Assembly (NCBI GenBank): GCA_944324435.1
Contig: CALUWH010000018.1
Span: forward strand, 1-41,696
DNA length: 41,696 nt
Direction: 5' to 3'
DNA from: Candidatus Gastranaerophilales bacterium
GTDB taxonomy: Bacteria > Cyanobacteriota > Vampirovibrionia > Gastranaerophilales > Gastranaerophilaceae
The notes under the pieces were generated by a model, which worked only from the letters and a program-made list of their open reading frames with translations, made no database searches and was not told the DNA's origin. Every line of letters starts with the position of its first letter. Within the stretch, counting starts at the first letter, position 1. Below are positions 32,071 through 39,807 of the stretch, in pieces. The translations under genes were made by a program, and so were the position numbers.

Positions 32071-33963
32071 ATGACAGATGAATTAGCAATTCAAGCGGTA
32101 AACCCACAGGTAAAACGCAAAGACAACACAATGCCTTATGCATTAGGAGGAGCAGCTATTGGTGCTGTAGCCGGCGGTTTATCTCCGATTGGGGTTACCA
32201 AACCAAAATACTCTTCTTATGAAGATATTTTGAAAGAATCAAATGATACTTTGGAAAAAAATATCAACAAGGGCGGAGACAACAAGAGCTTTTGGGAAAC
32301 GGCAAAACAGCATAAAGAAGCTGTAGACAAAGCCGGCGAAGAGTGGGAAGCTAAGGTTAAAGAAATCAAAGAATCCCACAAAACAGCTGCAGGAGAACTC
32401 CCTGCCGATAATGAAGCTGCTAAAAAATTAAAATCAGCACAAGAAGCTTATGACAATGAGTTAAAAAATCTTGTTGAAACTGAAAAGAAAAAATTAGGAA
32501 GAGGCACTGTAGCGGATATTACAACAAAAGATATCAAAGCCTTTGATAAGATTACAACAGAACAGTTGCCGACAGAATACGCTTTTGGAAAACTAAAAGG
32601 CAAAAAGATCCCGGGTAATCAAGTAGAAGCCTTGTATAATACATTGACAAGCAACTTACGTAATGCTGAAGCTTCTCTTGAAGCAACTCTGAATGCAGGC
32701 TTGAGAGCAGATAAGGCCAATTATTCGACTAAGATTGCGCAGAGTTTTAATGCCGCAATCCACGATACCGCAGGAATGTCTGATGACAAAGTGGTAGAAT
32801 ATTTTAATAATAAAACTACCTGGTCAATTCTGGGCGGTTCAAAACCGACTGCTCAATATCAAAGAGCTATTGATGTTGCAAAACAATATTATCCTGATAT
32901 TACAAAATTATCAGATGAACAAATACTTTCAATTGGCAGAGACTTAAATCCGGGCGAAAAAGTGTCATCAGGTATGAAGACAATTGTCGTAACGGTTAAA
33001 GATGCTGCTACCGGACGTAATGTAACAAAGACAGTAATTTTTGAAGAAAAAGCTTATGATGAGCTGCTAAAAGCTGAAAAAGAGCGTATTGCAAATTTAA
33101 GAACAAAAGCCGCAGATCAGATTTTTGTTGAAACACAAAAAGCAGTTGCAATAGATAGAGAACTCAAAGCTTTTGACGGAACTTTCGAAAAAAGTATTAA
33201 GGGTAATCTAGCGCAACAGACAGGTTTATATAATACTGCCACTGATACATTGGATTTAGCTAAGATTAAGACTGAAGGTGCTCTCGGTTATGCTGATGAC
33301 ATCAAGGCATTGGAGGCGGCTAAAAAGGCAGGAAGTACCACTCTACCGGCAGGCTTGAAAGGAAACTACGGCACTGCAACAGTAGAAGAAGCTTTGACAC
33401 AAGCTCAGGCAAGACAAAGTGTTTATAAGAATTATACAAGACAACATAAGGCTATAGAAGACCGATTAGCAAATTGTGTAAGAAATAACGCGATTATACA
33501 GGAATTTGATAACAAGATAGATGATGCGATTGCTAATGATAAAGCTGTTCTCAGAGCAAGACAACAATTAGCTGAACAATTCCCTGGTGTCTATAGCGCT
33601 AAATCAACACTTTCTGCTGATGAAATTGCAACAAAAGCAGAAGAAGCAGCTAAAAAAGCGATTGAAGGTAAAAAAGCCGCAACAGACTTAAAAGCGGCAA
33701 AAGAAGCGGCTGAAAAAGAAGCTGAGAAATTAGGTCTCAAGGCTAAGGATTTGACTCAGGAAGAATTAGAAAAAATCCTTAAAGATAAAGGTCTAGCTGT
33801 TAATAAAGAAGAAGCTCTTGCTAAAACTAAGACTGCAGCTAAAGAAGCTCTTGAAAAAGACTTGAGCAAAATCAAGGGACCAAACAGATGGGTCAACGCA
33901 GCTATCGCAGCTGTAGTCCTCGGGCTTGGCGGATACGCTTTAGCTTCTTCCAAGAAAAGCTAA
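32071..33963 (+). CDS. Uncharacterised 630-aa helical protein with hydrophobic segments at both ends
   Basis: The family is not recognised. Residues ~22-42 (MPYALGGAAIGAVAGGLSPI) and ~606-625 (WVNAAIAAVVLGLGGYALAS, then SKKS) are weakly hydrophobic Gly/Ala-rich segments. Between them lies ~560 residues of Lys/Ala/Glu-rich helix, probably elongated coiled coil, with a tail very rich in AAKEA/EALAK. There is no standard signal peptide. The layout would suit a protein spanning or tethering two membranes, or an exported rod that inserts by its ends; both are inference. AGGAG precedes the ATG. Copy 2 of the shared element lies 218 bp upstream, and a strong terminator follows. Confidence 0.82.
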   Translation: MTDELAIQAVNPQVKRKDNTMPYALGGAAIGAVAGGLSPIGVTKPKYSSYEDILKESNDTLEKNINKGGDNKSFWETAKQHKEAVDKAGEEWEAKVKEIKESHKTAAGELPADNEAAKKLKSAQEAYDNELKNLVETEKKKLGRGTVADITTKDIKAFDKITTEQLPTEYAFGKLKGKKIPGNQVEALYNTLTSNLRNAEASLEATLNAGLRADKANYSTKIAQSFNAAIHDTAGMSDDKVVEYFNNKTTWSILGGSKPTAQYQRAIDVAKQYYPDITKLSDEQILSIGRDLNPGEKVSSGMKTIVVTVKDAATGRNVTKTVIFEEKAYDELLKAEKERIANLRTKAADQIFVETQKAVAIDRELKAFDGTFEKSIKGNLAQQTGLYNTATDTLDLAKIKTEGALGYADDIKALEAAKKAGSTTLPAGLKGNYGTATVEEALTQAQARQSVYKNYTRQHKAIEDRLANCVRNNAIIQEFDNKIDDAIANDKAVLRARQQLAEQFPGVYSAKSTLSADEIATKAEEAAKKAIEGKKAATDLKAAKEAAEKEAEKLGLKAKDLTQEELEKILKDKGLAVNKEEALAKTKTAAKEALEKDLSKIKGPNRWVNAAIAAVVLGLGGYALASSKKS

Positions 33964-34000
33964 GCTTACCCTAATTCATAACTAATTATATTTTACGCAT

Positions 34001-34035
34001 AAACTAATCCGCGGTCAGCAGCCGCGGATTAGTTT
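34001..34035. terminator. Bidirectional terminator between the 630-aa and U32 genes
   Basis: AAACTAATCCGCGG (34001-34014), 7-nt loop, CCGCGGATTAGTTT (34022-34035), followed by T residues on the plus strand. The U32 stop codon touches its right arm. Confidence 0.8.
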
Positions 34036-35795
34036 TATAAATTAAGAATTGCCATTTCGCAATTCCTGCAATCAAATAACAGAGGATATATTTTGCCATA
34101 TTCATCTTTAAGTACAAGTTTTTGAGGCGATTTGCACATGTTAAGTGCATATTTAATGCAATGCTTTGTCCGCATAAGCTCAACAGGTCTTTGCGGAAGC
34201 TTTGTCTCAAGGCTCATTTCATCAACCCTGCATCCGCACTGCTCGTAAAACTCCTTTGCTGTTTTGTTGTGAACATTGGCTCTGTAATCAACTGTGTCTT
34301 TGTAATATTTAACATAACTCAATTTTGGGGGAATCTCGCGTTTGTAATTTTTAAGCCGCACATCCAGAAGCTCTTTAAACGCATTCCGCCTTAAATCATT
34401 AATTTCGCTTACCGGCATGAAGGGAAGCTCCGATTCAATTTTTATATCAAGTATATAAAAATCACTTTCGCCTGTCTTTGAGAACTGTTTTATAAATGTC
34501 TCCTGCATTTTTTCGGGATTTTTTGCCTTCTCACCTTGTGCCAATCTTACCTCTATTGAATTTGAGTCCTCGTCAATAAGGCGTAATATACCGTTTTCAA
34601 ATGTAATATTTACCCCGATTTGACGCTTTGAAGGCAAGTTCAATTCTTTTTCAAATACTACATCGCTGTTCCTGAAAATCTTTGTTCCGGCCTTTATTTT
34701 GACCGGCCTGTTAGGATAAACTTTTTTCCCAATTACTTTATTAATTAAAAATCCATTCCCTTCGTAAAACAAACCGTCCTGTGGATGAAGTTCTTTTGAA
34801 GTCTCAATTTTTATATATCCGTCTTTGCATTCCTTAACCTTGCCCAGATATTCGCCCTGTGACTTTGGGGATGTAAAGTTAAAACATTCGCCTCTCTTTT
34901 CAAGAAAATAGTCGGTAAACCCTCTGTTAAAACTTTTTTCAGGATTCGGCGCGAACGGAAGAAAAACCTTGCCGGAAGAAGATTTTTGAGAATACTTATC
35001 AAGCTCCTGTCTATAATATGCCGTAATATTTTTGACATACCCTACCTCTTTCAGCCTGCCTTCTATTTTAAACGAGTAAACCCCGTTTTCAATCATTTGC
35101 TGTAAGTGTTTTGAGGCATTAAAATCCCTAAGCGAGAGCGCGTGAATATCTTTAGCCAAAACTTCTCCTTCAGAAGTTAGAACCGAATATTTTTTTCTGC
35201 AGGGCTGCGCGCATTCTCCTCTGTTAGCGGAACGTCCGCCTATATATTGACTTAAATAACACTGTCCGCTGTATGACACGCATAAAGCTCCGTGGATAAA
35301 AGCTTCCAGCTCAAGATTTGGATTTGCAGCGTGAATTTCTTTAATCTTATCCAAAGACAATTCTCTTGCCAAAACTACTCTTGATACCCCTACTTTATTA
35401 AAAAAGCTAACCTTCTCGATATCTCTGTTATCGCATTGCGTGCTTATATGAACAGGAATCCGGATTTCTTCATCAATAATACGCTTCAAAAGCCCCATAT
35501 CCTGAATTATAACAGCATCAACCCCGATTTTATCCAAATCTTTTACAAGCCTGACTGCCTCCTCAAGCTCACTGTCCGTAAGTATAGTATTTACCGTAAC
35601 AAAAACCTTTACCCGGAATTTGTGGGCGTAATTGACAACCTCTTGAATATCCTCAAGCGAGTTCGGCGCATTTTTCCTTGCTCCAAATGCTCCGGCACCG
35701 ATATAAACTGCGTCTGCGCCGCAATCAATTGCCGCAAACGCGGTTTCTTTATCTTTGGTGGGTGATAATAATTCTGTTCGTTTTAATTCTGTCAT
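34035..35795 (-). CDS. U32 family peptidase / RlhA-YegQ-type protein
   Basis: The 586-aa protein has the U32 TIM-barrel domain with ELLSPTKDKETAFAAIDCGA near the start, FVTVNTILTD, and the signature cysteines in SGQCYLSQYIGG and NRGECAQPCRKKY. A C-terminal collagenase-like/DUF3656 extension (~residues 300-586) follows, with further Cys near the end (CIKYALNMC and FDCRNCEM). The U32 group includes RlhA (23S rRNA C2501 hydroxylation) and tRNA hydroxylation proteins; the four-Cys set suits Fe-S or substrate binding. The ATG follows the antitoxin stop by 2 bp, so it is probably co-transcribed with the toxin-antitoxin pair. Confidence 0.9.
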   Translation of the reverse strand: MTELKRTELLSPTKDKETAFAAIDCGADAVYIGAGAFGARKNAPNSLEDIQEVVNYAHKFRVKVFVTVNTILTDSELEEAVRLVKDLDKIGVDAVIIQDMGLLKRIIDEEIRIPVHISTQCDNRDIEKVSFFNKVGVSRVVLARELSLDKIKEIHAANPNLELEAFIHGALCVSYSGQCYLSQYIGGRSANRGECAQPCRKKYSVLTSEGEVLAKDIHALSLRDFNASKHLQQMIENGVYSFKIEGRLKEVGYVKNITAYYRQELDKYSQKSSSGKVFLPFAPNPEKSFNRGFTDYFLEKRGECFNFTSPKSQGEYLGKVKECKDGYIKIETSKELHPQDGLFYEGNGFLINKVIGKKVYPNRPVKIKAGTKIFRNSDVVFEKELNLPSKRQIGVNITFENGILRLIDEDSNSIEVRLAQGEKAKNPEKMQETFIKQFSKTGESDFYILDIKIESELPFMPVSEINDLRRNAFKELLDVRLKNYKREIPPKLSYVKYYKDTVDYRANVHNKTAKEFYEQCGCRVDEMSLETKLPQRPVELMRTKHCIKYALNMCKSPQKLVLKDEYGKIYPLLFDCRNCEMAILNL

Positions 35796-35797
35796 TT

Positions 35798-36091
35798 TTA
35801 AGCCACTTGTACAGTATAGCCTAATTCTTTTATAATTTTTAAAGCTGTTGAAAGCTGCGGTTGCTGTTCGCCATTAAAGATAGCATAAAGATTACTTCTT
35901 GATATACCTGTTTTTTTTGAAATTCCGGATATTGAATCTTTTGCTCGAACCGCATATTCCAAGGCTTTTACAAAAGCATTCAAATCATTGTCCTGCAGGA
36001 ATTCCTGAAACCCTACATTTATCCATTCTTTTATAGCCTCATCAGTTTTTAAATCATTTAAAACATATTCACCAAAAGATTTTTTATCCAT
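35798..36091 (-). CDS. HigA-like addiction-module antitoxin
   Basis: The 97-aa protein is of the putative addiction-module antidote type. An N-terminal toxin-wrapping segment (~1-45) is followed by a helix-turn-helix (DSISGISKKTGISRSNLYAI, FNGEQQPQLSTALKIIKEL). It should neutralise the upstream toxin and repress the shared promoter. It overlaps the toxin gene by 8 bp (ATGGATAA), toxin first as in higBA. The U32 gene begins 2 bp after its stop. No separate promoter is seen. Confidence 0.92.
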   Translation of the reverse strand: MDKKSFGEYVLNDLKTDEAIKEWINVGFQEFLQDNDLNAFVKALEYAVRAKDSISGISKKTGISRSNLYAIFNGEQQPQLSTALKIIKELGYTVQVA

Positions 36092-36410
36092 TTTTAAGTC
36101 TCCATAATTTTAGAAGTTCTTTTGCGTTTTCAATATCTTTAGATTGCTTAGATTTATCACCGCCATTAAGTAAAAGTATAATTGTACTATTTGTAACGGT
36201 ATAATAAACCCTATACCCTTTGCCAAAAGAGAATCTTAATTCAAAAATTTCATCTGACAGTTTTTTATAATCACCAAAATTACCGTCTTCAATTCGTAAA
36301 ATTCGTTGAACAATACGCTTTCGTGTAATACTATCCAAAGAATTTAACCATTCAATAATCGGCGCTTTACCATTGGGCAAAGTAAGATACTCAATGCGGA
36401 ATGTTACCAT
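36084..36410 (-). CDS. HigB/RelE-like addiction-module toxin
   Basis: This is a RelE/ParE-superfamily toxin (Gp49/addiction-module killer type), probably a ribosome-dependent mRNase. I choose ATG 36408-36410 (MVTFRIEYLTLPNGKAP), giving 108 aa. The upstream ATG at 36476 would add 22 residues across the promoter and is rejected. Visible family features are LPNGKAPIIEWLNSL, RIEDGNFGDYKKL, ELRFSFGKGYRVYYT and LLLNGGDKSKQSKDIENA. The -10 ends 7 nt before the ATG and no Shine-Dalgarno is present, so the mRNA is probably leaderless. The operator for autoregulation sits inside the promoter. Confidence 0.92.
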   Translation of the reverse strand: MVTFRIEYLTLPNGKAPIIEWLNSLDSITRKRIVQRILRIEDGNFGDYKKLSDEIFELRFSFGKGYRVYYTVTNSTIILLLNGGDKSKQSKDIENAKELLKLWRLKNG

Positions 36411-36417
36411 ATTATAT

Positions 36418-36446
36418 ATTGTACTGTATACAGAACAATTAGTCAA
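36418..36446 (-). promoter_or_regulatory. Toxin-antitoxin promoter with overlapping palindromic operator
   Basis: Minus strand TTGACT (36441-36446), 17-nt spacer, TACAAT (36418-36423). The span 36418-36439 is a near-perfect 22-bp palindrome centred on CTGTATACAG with only one mismatched pair, so a bound antitoxin dimer would cover the -10 and spacer. Confidence 0.75.
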
Positions 36447-36516
36447 TCTTTGAATAATCGCTTCACACTCTATCAAAAAATTAACCTATATTCTATATTT
36501 ACCCCTTTACCCCAAT

Positions 36517-37803
36517 TTACCCCTTCATGCCTCCGCCGAACATGTTACGCAAGAATGAAAACAGGCCGCTACCATTTTCTGCAACATCTTTGATTCTTTC
36601 ATAATTATCTGCAAGAAATTTGTTTCTCGGATCAACAGCTTTAAGCCTGTCTGCAAACTCCAGAGCACCCTGATTGTCGCCGATTGATTCTCTGAATATA
36701 ACCAGCTTTTGCAAAGCATTAGAGTTTTTTGGGTCAACATCCAAAAGCCTTTCGTAAAACTCTGCAGCCTTTGTCTTGTCGCCTTCGGCCTCCAGAAGAG
36801 CGGCTATTGATTCTATTAAATCAACATCTTTGTTGTTAAAACTGTGAGCTATCATAAACTCGTTGAGCGCAACATCCTTGTTTCCGCGAACGATATTATA
36901 TTTTCCCCAGTTTAAATGCTCATTATATGAATCGTCTTTTGCCTCATATATAAGCGCTCTCATCTGGTAAATCAAAGGCGAATTCGGATCAAGTTTTGCG
37001 TACTCGTCAATCTCTTTGAACGCTTCTTCATACTTGCCTTCCTGAAAATAGTATTGTGCAAGCAGCGAGTGGAAAAGTTTGTCGTTAGAATATGCTGCCT
37101 TATTTTTCATAAGGATTTCGTAACCTTCATTATTTTGGCCCATATCAAACAACGCACGGGCTTTAGTCAACTCGCTTTGAGTAAGTTCAAACGCCTTTTG
37201 CGGCTGTGAGTTTCTTATATAATACCCGGCAAGAATTTCTTCAAACCCCTTGAACCCTCTGTCTTTTCTGCCTCTTTCAAGAGTTTCGATTGCAGCGACA
37301 ACACCTTCTGTTTTTTCGTAGAGTTCTGCAAGCTTGAGAAATACGGCAGGGTTAGTCTCATCGTAATCCGAAATCCTTAAATATTCATCAATTGCTTCCT
37401 GCAATTTGCCCTGCCCTTCGCATAGACCTGCGTAAAGATATCTTGCAGGAATTGCCTCTTTTGGGTCTTTTGCGTGGTCGATTGCTTTTTTATAATCGTT
37501 TCTCGCATGGCTCATCTGCTGCTGGAGCGCATGAAGATTTCCTCTGAGAAGATAATATTTAAAACGGTCTTCATGAACATACAAATCTATAAGCTGTTCG
37601 TGTGCGAGAATATTCGGCGGATCTATTTCCAGAATCCTGCCGTAGTATGCTTTAGCATCTTCTTTTTTCTCCAAAATGAGAGCAAGGTGGGCGAGTTTTG
37701 TTAGCAACTCCACATCACCTGATTTGTTTGCAAGCTGCTTTTTGTATTCCGCGTAAGCTTCGTCATATTTTTCATTCTGTTCAAGTTGTTCTGCTAAATT
37801 CAT
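36517..37803 (-). CDS. Tetratricopeptide-repeat protein
   Basis: This 428-aa, soluble protein consists almost entirely of TPR helices: about ten ~34-residue repeats with the G/A-Y-A-P pattern (EKYDEAYAEYKKQLAN, KKEDAKAYYGRILEIDP, GDKTKAAEFYERLLDVDPKN). It has no signal peptide or membrane segment. The C-terminus is Gly/Met-rich (LFSFLRNMFGGGMKG). It acts as a protein-interaction scaffold; the partner is unknown. GGAG precedes the ATG. The start lies 9 bp after pth, so it is the third gene of an ffh-pth-TPR operon. Confidence 0.9.
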   Translation of the reverse strand: MNLAEQLEQNEKYDEAYAEYKKQLANKSGDVELLTKLAHLALILEKKEDAKAYYGRILEIDPPNILAHEQLIDLYVHEDRFKYYLLRGNLHALQQQMSHARNDYKKAIDHAKDPKEAIPARYLYAGLCEGQGKLQEAIDEYLRISDYDETNPAVFLKLAELYEKTEGVVAAIETLERGRKDRGFKGFEEILAGYYIRNSQPQKAFELTQSELTKARALFDMGQNNEGYEILMKNKAAYSNDKLFHSLLAQYYFQEGKYEEAFKEIDEYAKLDPNSPLIYQMRALIYEAKDDSYNEHLNWGKYNIVRGNKDVALNEFMIAHSFNNKDVDLIESIAALLEAEGDKTKAAEFYERLLDVDPKNSNALQKLVIFRESIGDNQGALEFADRLKAVDPRNKFLADNYERIKDVAENGSGLFSFLRNMFGGGMKG

Positions 37804-37812
37804 TATATTCTC

Positions 37813-38370
37813 CTAATTAAACTTATTCTGCGCTGCTGCCATACCCTCTTTAAAATAACATACAATACCTTCTTTTGCCCTGCCTATTGCACCTTTCAGT
37901 GTTTCTAATTCTTCTTTTGAAAAGTTTTGAAGCACAAAGACTTCCGAAGGCAGATTCGGCTGAGGTCCGATACCGATTTTCAACCTTGCAATATTTTTAG
38001 TCCCGAGATGCTGGATTACTGACTTTATTCCGTTATGCCCACCATCCGAGCCGTCAGGGCGGAACCGTATTCTACCGAGTTCAAGCGAGATATCATCATA
38101 TACAATAAGTACATCCTCTACCGGTATCTTATAATAATCCATTACAGCACGCACCGCCTCGCCCGACAGGTTCATAAAGGTGGTTGGTTTGATAAGCAAG
38201 TAATCGTCAACTCCGTTCCTTAAATTTGTCATAAGGCATTTCAAACGGGAGTTTTCTCTAAACGTAAGATTAGAATTAAGTGCAAAACTGTCTATAAGCA
38301 TAAACCCAGCATTATGTCTGGTAAATATGTATTTGTCACCGATATTTCCTAATCCTGCAATTAATTTCAT
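37813..38370 (-). CDS. pth: Peptidyl-tRNA hydrolase
   Basis: Pth recycles peptidyl-tRNA that drops off the ribosome. The 185-aa protein shows the bacterial family set: LIAGLGNIGDKYIFTRHNAG with the catalytic His in RHN and substrate Asn nearby, KPTTFMNLSGEAVRAV, the catalytic Asp region VYDDISLELGRIR, and GSDGGHNGIKSVIQHLGT. The length is normal. Its ATG overlaps the ffh stop by one base (TAATG), so translation is coupled. Confidence 0.97.
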   Translation of the reverse strand: MKLIAGLGNIGDKYIFTRHNAGFMLIDSFALNSNLTFRENSRLKCLMTNLRNGVDDYLLIKPTTFMNLSGEAVRAVMDYYKIPVEDVLIVYDDISLELGRIRFRPDGSDGGHNGIKSVIQHLGTKNIARLKIGIGPQPNLPSEVFVLQNFSKEELETLKGAIGRAKEGIVCYFKEGMAAAQNKFN

Positions 38371-39758
38371 TATCTGAACCGTCTCATATTTTTCATCATT
38401 TGATGAGCAGTAAGTTTAGCGCCTGCAGAACCCATCTTGCCCATCATGCTGCCCATATTTTTCTTGACGTCGGAAAATCCCTTCATCATCTTGCGCATCT
38501 GCTCAAACTGATTAATAAAAACATTAATATCATGAATAGGAATCCCCGAGCCTTCTGCAATCCTCTTTTTTCTGGAGGAATTCATTAACTCTGGATGCTC
38601 ACGCTCCTGGGGAGTCATACTCTGGATAAAAACTTCAATTCGTTTAAACTGCTTTTCGCCTTCATGAGAGATCTTCTGCCTGTCATCTTTTGAAATCTTC
38701 AACCCCGGAATCATTCCCAAAAGCTGATCCATTGAACCAAACATTTTTATCTGAGACTGCATTTTAAGAAAATCATTGTAAGAAAATTCGGCTTTTGCCA
38801 TTTTCTTTTCCATTTCCTTGGCGGTCTTTTCGTCAAAAACTTCCTGTGCTCTTTCTACAAGCGAAACAATATCACCCATTCCGAGAATTCTGGTTGCCAT
38901 TCTCTCCGGATAGAAATCTTCAAGAGCATTAAGTTTTTCACCTGTTCCGGTAAGCTTAATCGGCTTATGAGTGCAGTAAACAACGCTTAATGCAGCACCG
39001 CCCCTTGAATCACCGTCAAGTTTTGTCAGAACAAGACCGGTAATGTTCAGCTGTGCATCAAAATTTTCCGCAACATTAACCGCTTCCTGCCCTGTCATCG
39101 AATCTATTACAAGCAGTTTTTCAGCCGGATGGAAAACTCTGTCTATCAATAAAAGTTCAGCCATCATCTCGGTGTCAATCTGCAGACGCCCCGCCGTATC
39201 AAGAATAAGAGTATTAAACCCTTTTTCTTTAGCGTAATTTATTGCGTTTTGGATAATTCCCTGAACATCTTTTGAGTCTTGAGCAAAAACTTCACACCCG
39301 ACTTGCTCCCCTAGAGTTTGAAGCTGGGTAATTGCGGCAGGTCTGTATACGTCACAGGCTACAAGCAAAGGATTACGGCCTTCTTTTTTAAGCTTAACTG
39401 CAAGTTTAGCCGAAGACGTTGTTTTACCACTTCCCTGAAGCCCGAGCATCATAATAAGATTAGGGTTTCCTGAAAAATCGAGCGGATTTGATTCTTTGCC
39501 CAAAAGCTCTATCAACTCATCGTGCACTATTTTAACAAGCTGCTGGGATGGGTTTACGCCCTGCAGAACATTTTCACCCTCAGCACGGTCTTTTATATTT
39601 GAAATAAAAGCTTTTACAACCCTAAGGTTAACGTCTGCCTCCAAAAGGGCTCTGCGAATTTCTCTAAGAGCTTCCTGCATATTATCCTGCGTAAGCTCTT
39701 TTTGCCCTGCGGTTTTAGCTATAATATCCTGTAGTTTATCCGATAACGAGTCAAACAT
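38370..39758 (-). CDS. ffh: Signal recognition particle protein Ffh (SRP54)
   Basis: Ffh binds signal sequences and, with the SRP RNA and FtsY, targets membrane proteins. The 462-aa protein has the N domain (1-90) and the G domain with G1 GLQGSGKTTSSAKLA, G3 DTAGRLQ and G4 TKLDGD. The Met-rich M domain (~300-462) follows, ending in MRKMMKGFSDVKKNMGSMMG and the RNA-binding helix (SGIPIHDINVFINQFEQM). GAGG precedes the ATG. It is the first gene of the ffh-pth-TPR operon; the SRP RNA gene is not in the window. Confidence 0.97.
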   Translation of the reverse strand: MFDSLSDKLQDIIAKTAGQKELTQDNMQEALREIRRALLEADVNLRVVKAFISNIKDRAEGENVLQGVNPSQQLVKIVHDELIELLGKESNPLDFSGNPNLIMMLGLQGSGKTTSSAKLAVKLKKEGRNPLLVACDVYRPAAITQLQTLGEQVGCEVFAQDSKDVQGIIQNAINYAKEKGFNTLILDTAGRLQIDTEMMAELLLIDRVFHPAEKLLVIDSMTGQEAVNVAENFDAQLNITGLVLTKLDGDSRGGAALSVVYCTHKPIKLTGTGEKLNALEDFYPERMATRILGMGDIVSLVERAQEVFDEKTAKEMEKKMAKAEFSYNDFLKMQSQIKMFGSMDQLLGMIPGLKISKDDRQKISHEGEKQFKRIEVFIQSMTPQEREHPELMNSSRKKRIAEGSGIPIHDINVFINQFEQMRKMMKGFSDVKKNMGSMMGKMGSAGAKLTAHQMMKNMRRFR

Positions 39759-39807
39759 TTACAATATCCTCTAATTTTAATGTTTTAAGGATATCATAAA
39801 TATATTA

